In this document: positions 46,020 through 56,799 of the stretch, piece by piece | Layout: every line of letters starts with the position of its first letter | Position numbering within the stretch: position 1 is the stretch's first letter | Assembly: GCA_009733575.1 (NCBI GenBank) | Contig: ML769461.1 | Location: forward strand, 124,001-188,000 | Origin: Gymnopus androsaceus JB14 | Taxonomy: Eukaryota; Basidiomycota; Agaricomycetes; Agaricales; Omphalotaceae | Reading direction: 5' to 3' | Length of the DNA stretch: 64,000 nt | Notes under the pieces: generated by a model | Seen by the model: the letters and a program-made list of their open reading frames with translations, nothing else | Told to the model about the DNA's origin: nothing | Database searches by the model: none | Translations under genes and position numbers: made by a program

Positions 46020-46640
46020 AAAATGACTACAGCCTACGAGCTACAAGATATATACAGAAGCAAACCCAGAAGCGAGAAATTCTCAGAAAATAATATATTC
46101 AGAGCAGTTCTGTATGGTTTCTCTTCATCATTTTTTTTATATGGGTCATATAATATGCAAGGATTATGATTTGATTTTATCAGATTTTTTGATGGCCATC
46201 CAAAGGCATCATAAATTGATTTTTCTTTAGCTGTCAAAAACTGCTAAAAACCCAGAAGCAAAAGTTTAGGTTAATTGGGCCACTACAAAAGTGCATCCCT
46301 TCAGGATTGCTTGCAGCATGGCTAAGCATGCTCATAGAGTAATTTGAATGTATTGTATGTCAAAAAATACTACATATTTCATGGTACAATTCACAACATT
46401 TCAAAAACTGAGAAAAATTGCATTTTTGGCATAGTGTTCATCTATGATCATATTATGAAGGATTTTATACATCCAAGCTATTACAATAATGTTCATAAAC
46501 TGCCATAGATGTTGTATAAAAAGAACTGCATCCTAAAATGCATTCTACATGGCTCAAATATCAAAAATTTTGCTTCTGGGTATCTTTCTCTTCTGGGTTT
46601 GCATCTGTAGTGTCCATGTAGATATATCATTACAAATTTT
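46020..46640. other. AT-rich 3' part of the hAT element
   Basis: No ORF with family features, no further terminal repeats. Confidence 0.4.
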
Positions 46641-49640
46641 CATTGTCAACAAGATCAATACCTTCATCATTGTTGTTAGCATCCAAAAACAAAAAAAAAA
46701 TTGATCAACTCTTCGTTGGAGATATAATCCTCACGCGACCAATCTCCAAAGCACATAAGGGCACCAATGGTTTCTGCGCGGAGTTGGTTACAAAGATGCA
46801 AGATGAGGATGTGACCGCAGGAGAATGTTCGCTCAACCGTGACCAAAGAAGCTAGAATCAGACTTGAGAAATGATACAAAAATAAACAGAGGAGTGCGCA
46901 CCAGGTATCAAATGTAAGGAGATTGCCAACTTCATTAGGTTAGGATACACCTTCCTATTCATGATCCACCACCATAGAGGGTTGTCCGTTGGCACACAGC
47001 TGTCTGCAAGATAACAGTCCAGCTCATCCTTTGCCTCCTCACCTGCACCATTAACCCATGTATGTTTAGCCATGAGAGATATGAATGAGTTTGAGGAAGA
47101 AGGTTGCGGGGCTTGGGAGGTCGATGCCTAACAACATAGCCTGTTAGCAGACCAACAGAACAAGCGAGCAAATAAAAAATATACCAATGATGCATTAGTA
47201 ATGGGCGACAATGGCTTGTACCGTTCCCAGTGCTGTCGAGTAACAGCAACGGCCTCCTCAATCCAAGCATCCATCCAACCAGCATTACAGAAGTAGTTGA
47301 GCTTCAGGGAAGGGTGAAGAACTATGTGATTATTAGAATTTTGTTTGGAGTAGGAAAGAAAATACGTACCCATTGCCATACAATATATATCTGAATTGTC
47401 AGTTAGTGTATGATATTTATTGAGGGTTTTCTTGCCAATTGAGAGGGCATGGTGAATAGGGTCAGAAAGAACCTTTTTGTTGATAATGCCTGTCGTGAAT
47501 GCTTCATCAATGGCGTCCATGGCGGGAATTACTGCGGCAATAATGGGTGCATTAGTTGAAAAGAAAGTCATGGCATCTTTTAGAATCTGGAACTGAACCA
47601 AAAATCCATGAGTAACTGAAATCACTAGAAGCAGAGATGAACAAACCTTGAGTGCTGAAACAAGACCTTTGATTGCGTCCCATTCCTCCTCGTCAAGCAG
47701 ATATTCCGCCAACCCATTCAATGAACGATCCAAGAATTTCGAAACAGGATCCTTCATCTCCAAAAAAGCAGCCAATATGTTGTAGGTTGAGTTCCACCGT
47801 GTAGCAATATCGCGAGGAAGAATCCGGTCTTTGAATTCGGTGTTAGCAACTTGCTCCTGCCATCGAGGCAAGAGCAAGGTAGTGGAGTTGATGATTTTGA
47901 ATGATATTTTGCGAGTCTGAGATGATGGCGGTTGAAAGGGTAAATGGGTAAATGGGTAAACAGATGAGAATAAAGTGGCAAAAGCATAAGGCTGTTATGT
48001 GACGTGGCAGGCCAGGGTCAACACTTACTTTGAATAAGGCCTTTCTCACAGGCTCAACATCTTTCTTCCACTTCTCCTGCTCTTTGACCATCATCTCCTG
48101 CAAGACTTCAACAAATCCCTCCACATCATCTGCTCCTTTATCCCCGTTTTCCTCTATATCCTTCAATTCGGTGTACAACTCACCAAGGCCTATATCATTG
48201 TTTGCTTCACTTGCATCATTCAAATTGTGTCCGGCCTTGGGCTTGACTGGCTCAAATGGACAAAGCACACCTTTGGCAGTCAAGTTCACAGGTATGGGAA
48301 AAGCAGTGGACATGTGCTTGCTTTCCCTGGAAGTTAGGCAGCTTGCTAACGAGTTCCTCAAACATTGCCGTATTCGCAGAGGCATTATCACAAGTAATAG
48401 AGATAATCTATGGTATGTTAGCTATGCTTCAATCTTAAAGATATTTTTGCTGACCTTGCCATCTATTCCGTATTCTTTCAGTGTCTTTGCAAGTGCCTCC
48501 GCCATGTTCTCTGCAGAGTGGGAGCATGGAAGCTCTATGAAGTCAAGAATCGTTGTGGTAAGTTCTCCAATTCCATTCTCCAACTTTCGCAGCCATGTAA
48601 CAATGATGCTCATGAATGCATGGTGGTTAGGAGATGTCCAACAGTTGATGGCAATTGGGAGTTCACCATCAACGGCCTGAAATTAGTAGTGAGTGTTTCT
48701 ATTTTACTTGAATCGATTTAAGGACTTACGCGCAGTTCCTCTGCCAATTTCTCTTTTGTCTTCGTGTAAAGCTTCTTCATGTCCCATGCAACAGTCTCCT
48801 TACTCGGCATGTAATGTTTTGGACGACCTTCTTTCTGGAGCCAGTGGTAACATCAATCACAAACTATACGGAACGGACGTGCAGATTCTGCAACCCATCG
48901 GGCGGTCACGACACTGTAGCAACTTGATTCAGGACTTATTCAAGGATGCAGGAGGGATGGAGATATACCAAGTCATTTCCTTTTCAGGAGGGTGTGTTGA
49001 AAATGTTTTGGCCCATCCTTTAAATGTTTTGAGAGCTGCAGTGAGTCGCGTTTGACTTTTTTTCCCAAAGGTTTTGATTGCTGAGCGTGCTTTATCTAGA
49101 GTCAAGTCTTTTACGGCGTTGACTGCTTCTTCCCCCCAGCATTTTTTTGCATGCCCACTCATGTTGCCTGTGCGTTAAAGGTAAGTTTTGAATTTTCCTG
49201 AATCTAGCTATTACTGACCGGTTGAACCTTTGTCCTTAGTTTTCTTTCCCTGCCGCTTTTTCTCTCCGCAGTGTGTGCATTTCCAAACAAGGTACTCCAT
49301 GGTCCCCTTCATTATCAAACTCGAACTCCAGCTCAGCATCAAAAAACGCATAAATTGGTGCTTTTTGTTTCATCAAATCTTTTTCTATTCAATGGTAAGT
49401 CTTTTTCCATTGCACATGCGTTAACACAAACTGATTTTCTTGATTGCTTCTGCCCTTTTAGCATTTTCAGCATTGGTTGTATCCACAATGTCACCATCAT
49501 TGTCTTTGTTGGGTTTGGAGGGTTGCTCCCCATCATTGTTGTTGTCGTCATTGTTGCTATCGACAATGATGTTATTTCTCTTCTTGTGCATTTGGTTATT
49601 GCTGGTGGCACTGGTTTTCTGTTTCAGAAGGTTCATGTTG
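46640..49640 (-). pseudogene. hAT transposase relic
   Basis: Minus-strand pieces in order: an acidic N-terminus, a BED-like zinc-finger region near 49150-49330 (VPCLEMHTL, MSGHAKKCW), a region ending LNKS near 48929, INCWTSPNHHAFMSIIVTWL (RNase H-like core, about 48600), ILPRDIATRWNSTYNILAAF (the RWNSTY motif of hAT, about 47800), and DPIHHALSIGKKTLNKYHTL (about 47430). The C-terminal dimerisation region appears as AGWMDAWIEEAVAVTRQHWE (about 47250) and VERTFSCGHILILHL with LCNQLRAETIGALMCFGDWS (about 46740-46850). Stops and frameshifts are scattered throughout. Intact hAT transposases excise and reinsert elements with an 8-bp duplication. Confidence 0.75.
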
Positions 49641-50117
49641 GTTGAGCATAAAGGTTAAACAAATCAGTACAAATAGTAGATATAAGCAAGTTTATTAGTA
49701 AAAATTAGTTCTTTTTCTACGTAACATGGACAAGTCCTAGAAGGCTTGAAAAGCTGGCGGCATGCGCGGGTACGCCACATGGGTGCCGGGTACTCAAAAT
49801 GAAAACCGACCCGACCCGGCACAGATACCTGACCCGACAACCTGGCAAACCCCGCATACCTGTGCCATACACTACTCCCAGCGTGTCTTTTGCATGGGAA
49901 ATGCAGCCAAGGTATATATATGCCTTGGTTTGCATATTCTATTGCGGGGATGCGACTCAAAATCTGGTCCAATCCGATTAGAGATTAAATTTGTACATAT
50001 TTCTTACCTTATTATTTGTACCTATTTTTGAGTATAAAGGACCTTGCATCCAATCAAATAAGAAGGTTCTTCCTGTTCCAAAACCACCAATGAGTGGTAA
50101 GCTCATTGTAGCTGCAG

Positions 50118-50637
50118 TAGGGTTTTAAGGTCCAATTCAATGAACTGCAAATAAACTGTGAATTACATTGGATTGCACTGGAAAATGCACTGCTGAAGGC
50201 TGCACTGATGCACAGTCTAAATCAGTGCCAGTTCATGGTGCATTCAATTGTTGAAAATTATTTAAACTACCTTGCATCAGTTTAAATCTGTGCAAATTAA
50301 TAGTAATACAAACAGAGCTTTGAGTAATCTTATCATGCTGACATTACATTTCCAACAGTATATACATGATGAACAGGATATTTACCAGCTGGGTTGGCAT
50401 TGTTATGTTGAGATACTCTATCTTTAGATGTAAGAATGATCAGTTCAAGCCAGTTTAAATTGTGAATTGCATTGAACTGCACTGAAAAATGCACTCCTAA
50501 AGATTGCACTGATGGACCATTTAAACCAGTGCCAGTTTACAGTTCATCCAGGTTTCAAAAAATCTTGCACTGGTGCAATTCATGATTCATTGAAAATTTA
50601 GCAAATAAACTGAATTGAATTGGACCTTAAAACCCTA
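50118..50637. repeat. 520-bp hAT-type MITE with perfect 8-bp target duplication
   Basis: 24-bp perfect TIRs begin TAGGGTTTTAAGGTCCAATT. Direct repeats AGCTGCAG flank it (50110-50117 and 50638-50645), the 8-bp duplication of hAT insertion. The interior contains an imperfect internal duplication (aaatgcact...ttgcactgatg...aaaccagtgccagtt at about 50180-50240 and about 50485-50540). Confidence 0.93.
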
Positions 50638-50645
50638 AGCTGCAG

Positions 50646-51573
50646 GGCTTGTCACTGTCACGCATTTCAAGCTTATTCTCTGCTTATCACTCCAATCGAT
50701 CCATTTAATTGTCTACTGCTACTTGGATCATCATGTTCAGTAGTTCTTTTATCCACTCTCATTGTTTATCCACGTGGACATTGATTCCATATCAATAAAC
50801 CTCTTTGGCCAGTTCCAATACCCCCAACACCCACTCACTCTTGGTCCAGGTGCCTGTAGACACCTCTGGCCATCCCGATTCACCCCCAGACATGTCTCTC
50901 TCCACATGACTGCTTAGTCTCAGTTCCCCTGCGAACCAAACTCCTCCTCTACAGCTGTAGTTTCACAAATTTTCAACCAAACTACTTACTATTTGGTACT
51001 ATTCTGCTCAGAATTTTACTGCTATTCAACTATGATTATGGCAATGGCTTAAAATTACATCATGCAAGGTACACTAAATGTGCTAGGGGCAATCAGCTGA
51101 GAACTTAGACCTTAGTTTTTGTATAGGTGTAGGTGTCACTAGCCCATTGTTATGTTATCTGCTCTGTTCCACCTGAATCCGCCCTCAACCTAATTGTCCC
51201 AAGCCTCCCCTGGTCCAAAATGGAAAAGAAAAAAAAATGCACAATTAGCTCTGATAATTACCAGAAAAATCATAAAAAATGTCAGAAATATTATTTGGGA
51301 GGCAGAATGGTCAGGACAGCACTTGGGAGGATCAATTTTCCTGGCTCTCAAGACTCTTCTTAATCAAAGGTGAACTCAGACTTTATTTTATACCCATATT
51401 ACTATGCTGTTCAATCTGCACAAAAATAAACCCCGGTCAAATACAAAATTTCCTGTTGTTAGACAAAGTTTGTTCCCATTGTTAGACAAAGTTCATCCTG
51501 GTCATAAATGAAGAATTTTCCTGGTCTCAAACATAAATTTTTCTGTACACCACCAGTGCCAGTTTTAATTTCC
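50646..51573. other. intergenic, no gene recognised
   Basis: Short ORFs only (for example 51133-51363), without family features. Confidence 0.4.
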
Positions 51574-51975
51574 AGCACAGGGCTCTACCGCTGAGCTAGC
51601 TAGCCATGCAAAATGTGTTCTAGAGGTCCATACCAAGGGTGTATCTATAATCTTCTGTGAATATGTCCAGTATGTGTTGTGATACAATAGAAATTCTTCA
51701 AGCTAAGTTGTAAGTGATCAGAAAGTTCCCACAATCTTTAGCAAGGCAGAGCAGTGAAAATGATCTGACTTGAGGCACAGGGCTCTACCACTAAGCTAGC
51801 TAGCCATGCAAAACATGCTCTAGAAGTCATATAGAGGGTGTATCTACAATCTTATGTGGATATGTCCAGTATGTGTTGTGATACAATAAAAATTCTTTGA
51901 GCTAAGTTGTAAGTGATCAGAAAGTTCCCACAATCTTCATCAAGGCATAGCAGTGAAAATAATCTGACTCGAGAC
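51574..51975 (-). repeat. tandem pair of about 201-bp tRNA-derived SINE-like repeats
   Basis: Two units start gcacagggctctacc at 51574 and 51775. On the minus strand each begins with a tRNA-like A box, GCTCAGCGGTAGAGC (51582-51596) and GCTTAGTGGTAGAGC (51782-51796). A degenerate B-box-like CCTCAAGTCAG follows the second. Units are roughly 90% alike. Confidence 0.65.
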
Positions 51976-52257
51976 AAAGGGAGACACAGGGCTCAGACTT
52001 CTCACTTGGCATGACCAGTATTTTTATGTACACGAAATAAAATTATCATGATTAAAGTGAGTTTGTAGTGATCCATTAAATAAAGATGAAATAGTTGTGC
52101 TGAGGTATAAGGCGGGTATCAGTAGCAATACAAAGCTATACTATATGCATGGGTGTAAAAAAAATATAATCGTGAAGATAGATGTCTGATGGAGAGAAGG
52201 ATAAGCAAATGAGAGTGGGGAGGAAAGCATATTAGAGGTGGTGAGTCTAGTCCAAAT

Positions 52258-52990
52258 CTAGAATTCAAATTTTGGACATGCATTTGTAAATATATTGAAC
52301 TCGACCGTAGCACTGACCAGGCCTCTGGCATATGCATTCTTCAGAAATTCTGGTCTCCAGTCTGGGGAAGCAGCTTTGTTGGTATTGTCAGCAAAGGCTT
52401 CATGTTCCAAATCACTATTGACCACATCAACATCAATCACAGATGATGGAGCAGTAGCAGTGGAGGAAGAGGCAACGGAAGAAGTAGTGGAGAAAGAGGC
52501 AATGGAAGAAGTGGCGGAGGAAGAGGCAATGGAAGAAGAAGTGGCAGAAGAAGAGGCAACGGAAGAAGAGGTAGCAGAGGTTGATGTTGCAGTCATGGCT
52601 ATGAATAGCAGATTCAATGTCAGTATAAGCAGTAGACTAGAATATAGGACTCACATTGAGTAGTGCGCTTGCTGTTCCTAATAGCAGTTTTTGTACCAAG
52701 GAACTTGTCACTGTCATTGTCTTCCCCACCATTATTGCTATCCTCCTCACTCTTGGAGGACAGAAAGAGCTTCTGGTGCATACATCTCTTGGGCTGGGGA
52801 GTAGACATAGCCTTGTCATCCTCCTCAGCTTTAGTTTTTCCCTTTTCCTTCTGCAGTTGGGTATCAGCTTTGGAACCAGATGCAGACCCTAGCTCAGAAA
52901 CAGAATGGTGTTGGCGACTACTCCTCTTCTCCCTGAGAGAAGATGGTTGAGCTTCAAAGCTTCAGCTGTGGGCTTGCACTGTTCAGGCAT
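52258..52990 (-). pseudogene. low-complexity protein fragment, possibly transposon N-terminus
   Basis: Pieces on the minus strand: MPEQCKPTAEALKLNHLLSG (52990-), a stop or frameshift near 52890, a Lys/Glu/Asp-rich section (KEKGKTKAEEDD, 52810-52860), CMHQKLFLSSKSEEDSNNG, a probable intron near 52620-52655, then a Ser/Thr/Ala-rich run (52440-52600) and SPDWRPEFLKNAYARG. It resembles the variable N-termini of agaric transposon proteins, but no diagnostic domain is present. Confidence 0.35.
52450..52590. repeat. short tandem repeat of 27-30-bp GCAATGGAAGAAG units
   Basis: About five imperfect units (ggaagaagtggcggaggaag variants). On the minus strand they encode the Ser/Ala/Thr-rich run of the surrounding fragment. 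Confidence 0.75.
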
Positions 52991-53104
52991 GATGGTGGTT
53001 TAAATGAAACACGATCACAAAGCATGTTGGTCAGGTGTTGAAATGCCTGCCTGCCTGCCTATAGTCTACTTCATGAGTACTTCTAATAATGAATCTATCC
53101 ACAT

Positions 53105-53410
53105 AAAATTGCATATTCAAGTAGTATATAGTAGTTGTTAACACATAGCATAGTCCTTTTTTCTTAGTGGTAGAGTCCTGATCCTGTATTGTCTGTTTCA
53201 AGTCCTTTATAGACTGTGGGAATGTTGGTCAAAGACAGCAAAATCGATCTGTTCACTGTAAATATTCATATATTCATACAAAATTGCATATTCAAGTAGT
53301 ATATAGTAGTTATTAACACATAGCATAGTCCTTTTTTCTTAGTGGTAGAGCCATGATCCTGTATTGTCTGTTTCAAGTCCTCTATAGACCATGGGAACAT
53401 TGATCAAAAA
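53105..53410 (+). repeat. tandem pair of about 175-bp tRNA-derived SINE-like repeats
   Basis: Two units begin aaaattgcatattcaagtag. Each carries an A box CTTAGTGGTAGAG (53163-53175, 53338-53350) and a B box GTTTCAAGTCC (53195-53205, 53370-53380) at tRNA-like spacing, followed by ctgtgggaatgttggtc or a close variant. The tail text agattgtgggaact in the minus-strand pair at 51574-51975 indicates the same family. Confidence 0.7.
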
Positions 53411-55080
53411 TAAGCACTAGCTTAAGAATAATCTTGCAAGAGTCTTGTAAAGACTTTTTTGTATTTGCCCAGGAAATCATATTTTTGAGACTGGGAAGTA
53501 GTCAGTGTAATGCTACAAAAAAAATTTATATGAGACTGGGAAGAGGTTCTGTATCTATAACCAGGAACATTTATGTATGAACAGGAATATTTATGAATGA
53601 ACAGGAACATTTATGAATGTCAATGAATGGGAAAATGTCTATCAATGAATGGGGATTTATTTATTGTGCAGTTTGAACACCATATATTACATTCATTCTA
53701 AAGTGTAAAAAAATCAAAAAATAACTGGATATTGATTTTTTTTCTTGAGCCTGGCTGGCAAACTAACTATGTAACCATTCCCACACCCATATATGGTATA
53801 TCAAGATAAGATTTTATTATGAATTGCTCTCTACAGAGTCAGAAGACACTGTTTGGACACTGTACCTTCATTTTGAGCTTTTTTTTGAGCATCCATAAGC
53901 CTTCTGAAACACTAATACAGTGATACTCCTCATATTTCCTGCTTTGACCTGCCAAAGCAAGCAAGTAAGTACATGTGAGCTAGAAGGTGTATGAAGGCTG
54001 TAATTTATTCAATGGATGTTATGTATTGGTTATGTACTTACAGGTACTGTAAGATATATACATTTTGAAGTTTCCGGACTGCCAAAAGAGGTCAATGTTT
54101 AGGGTATCAATTTTTTTTTTTTGGGCTGAGCCTCAGCTGAGGGGCTGGACTAACTAACCTAGGCCTGGTTGGGCACTAAACTCTTTGAACCCTGTTCGAT
54201 TGTACAATGTGAAGTAAAGCAAAAAAGATAATTGATACCTACCAGGCCACAATTAAGATAATTGTCTAAAATACAAGACAATTAACATAATGGACCATCT
54301 GAAGCAATTAAGATTATTGTGTGTACCAAAACAATAAATATAATTGTCTTTTCCAGGTACTATTGCTTTTTACAATTATCTTAATTGCCTTTACTATCTG
54401 TAGTGTTTGTCAAGTGCAATCATGGTGAAATTCAACAACAATCCCAGTATTCAGGTTTTGTCATTTGATTTCAACTGCCTATTTGGCTTGAGTATTTGAC
54501 AGCAATTGGCTTTTCAAGCCCATGTTAGAATGGCTGAATTTAGACTTGGGATCAGGCAATCATTTCCAAGATAATATTGATTACCCAGTGCTTGAGATAA
54601 TAATCTAACACACATACACATGCATCACCAGTAACTATGCTTCAGTTTGACTGAAGTATTGTAAGAAATGACTTACTGTACCATTTTGATCACTTTGTTG
54701 GTCACAGGTCACAAGGGCCTCCAACAAAACAAAATGTCACAGCTTGTCCCACATCACATTGGTCAGTAATGAATTTTTTTTCTATTTTTTCGATTTTTGC
54801 AGGCGCCTAACCCAATTTAGTAGTAAAATATTTGTTTTGTCACAGGTCCCACCAATCCTAAACAAAATTTAAAAACCGTTCTGTTGGTCACAGGTCACAC
54901 CCTGGAATGAAGTGCTTGAAATGGTACAGTATTTCAATAGATAAAGAAAATGTACTTTTTCAGATACAGTGGCAAACCAGGAAGTGAAACAATTAAGGAA
55001 AATTGGCTGTTTCTGAGTGGAATATATACTTCTTCTGTATGTTTTTGTAGATAGACCAAAACTAGAGTATCCATAGTATA
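53411..55080. other. AT-rich repeats, no gene
   Basis: Contains inverted phrases caattaagataattgt (about 54250) and acaattatcttaattg (about 54374), a CCTCAGCTGAGG palindrome (54131-54142), and two copies of gttggtcacaggtcaca (about 54699 and 54882). These are remnants of small non-autonomous elements. Confidence 0.45.
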
Positions 55081-55302
55081 CAGTGATGGCAACTATTGAT
55101 GAACCACCCAAAGGGTATTTAAATTGTCATTCTAATAAATACCAAGCTTTTTACTAGCCATAGGGATTGTTTAAAATGCTGAAAGATATTGCATATAGAC
55201 TAGAAATTGTACTTTATAATATGAGTGTAAAAAAAGATACAAAATATATCAGAGTAACTGCCTTCCCAATTGGGGGTGGTTCATCAATAGTTGCTGTCAC
55301 TG
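55081..55302. repeat. 222-bp Tc1/mariner-type MITE
   Basis: Termini CAGTGATGGCAACTATTGAT and, at the right end in reverse complement, CAGTGACAGCAACTATTGAT. TA flanks both ends (55079-55080 and 55303-55304). Same CAGTGAxxGC start as the MITE at 39851. Confidence 0.85.
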
Positions 55303-55407
55303 TAGCCTCAAATGTTTTTGGATTTTATCTTGATGATGTGCCCACTATAGAGGTGGTGAACTTTTGAAACATAGAAAATGGGCCAAAACCTAGGATGCAA
55401 AACAGTC

Positions 55408-56700
55408 ACATGCTCACACTTTACAGCCTGCTTTGTGTTGCTCTTTCACATCAAATCTGAGGTAGTGGATTCATTTGACAGTGAAATTCCTGAATTCATT
55501 ATGGATGTTGATGAATCAGATCTAACTCCACAGAGCAGCTCAGATGAAGGAAATGGCCCTCATGGTGATGATTATCTGCCAACTGCTGGCTAGAAACACT
55601 ATTCTGCTTCAAAGTGCCATCTCAGGCCATGGAAATGCTACCAAACATTCACCATCCCCTTCCAACCTTGATAATGAATCTTGCTCACCATTGACACTCA
55701 TTCTCCCCATAACCATACAGCTATAACCTCATTGCATCATTGCATATCTTTCATCTAAATGTCAGATGCAGAAGCAGAACCCAAGTCCCATGAGGCTGAA
55801 ATCTTGCTGTCATTGACCACTTATACTCTCACAACATTGAAGGCAAAAAAACCAGTAACAACTTTGAAGAAGGATACTGGTCCTCCAAAGACCAAGTCTA
55901 TCTGGTTTAGCTTCAAAGCAGATGAGTGTAACTATATCATCTTGATGAACACTCTTCTTGTCACCATGGGACTTGATACCTTGTACAAGGCAATGGACAA
56001 GAAATCTTTATGTATGAAGATATACTTCCATCTCTTGCCTGATGCTAAAACTGACTTGTTTGAAGGAAAACCAAAGCCTGTGATGTTGAGACTCTTCCTG
56101 AATATATTGTTCAAGTGAAAAAGATCATTGAGAAGGAGACAAGCAAACCTATTCTCATGCTGATTGATGGAAAGGATATTTCTGAGACTTGCTTGAAGGT
56201 TAGCTCTGCTCAATAAAATTGCTGAGGCCATTGCTCATGTCTCACAGCACAAAGGGAAAAAAGGCAACACTACTGGTGAAGGTTTAGGTGAAGATTCAGA
56301 TGGCAAATTATGTCAGTTATTTGACTTTCATATGCTTTCTCTAACCTCATAACTTCTCAGGATGATGACTAGATGAATAAGGAACTTGCACAAATTCAGA
56401 ATTCTATTGGAAAAAGAGCATAGTAATGACTACAACATGTCTTATACTTGGCTCAATCCTGCAACTACCAAGAAGGTCCCACTATCACCTGCAGCATTGG
56501 ATGAATGGGTTTGTGCTATAGTAAGATGTGATTGCACCCATTTCAAAGACTAAATTTTATGTTCTGATATAGTACAGTGATCTCACTGACAAGAAGAATC
56601 CACCATCAGACCCTGATAGTCTGCATTTTGGAGCAGCATACCTTCTCAGAGTCATAATGCCCAGCCTGTACCAGTTGCAGGTAAACAGCCCAATAATAAC
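55408..56700 (+). pseudogene. first gene of a GCM-type DNA transposon, decayed
   Basis: Plus-strand pieces: an acidic stretch (MDVDESDLTPQSSSDEGNG), then KSIWFSFKADECNYIILMNT, an EYIVQVKKIIEKETSKPILM segment near 56100, and scattered matches to the phrase YTWLNPATTKKVPLSPAALDEW (56440-56510). These match, in order, a protein that in agarics is repeatedly found with GCM-type transposases; its function is unknown. Stops and frameshifts break it at least five times. Confidence 0.45.
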
Positions 56701-56799
56701 AACAACATAGACTCCAAAACAAATTGGACTGCTACAGTTCAACATGATATGACATGGCCAGCTAAGCTCACATTCCTTCTGATCCACAGCTAGAATTAG

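Larger units (their letters stand above)
45873..49881 (-). mobile_element. degenerate hAT-family transposon
   Basis: A minus-strand hAT transposase relic is bracketed by CTGGGAGTAG (45873-45882) and CTACTCCCAG (49872-49881). Both ends carry GGGTCGGGTCAGGTA-type sub-terminal repeats in opposite orientation (45896-45965 and 49795-49850). The 8-bp flanks (ctcccagc, cgtgtctt) do not match, so the exact ends are provisional. Confidence 0.6.

Noticed and set aside
45873..49881. 8-bp target duplication for the hAT element
   Set aside because: Flanks ctcccagc and cgtgtctt do not match, so no duplication can be claimed.
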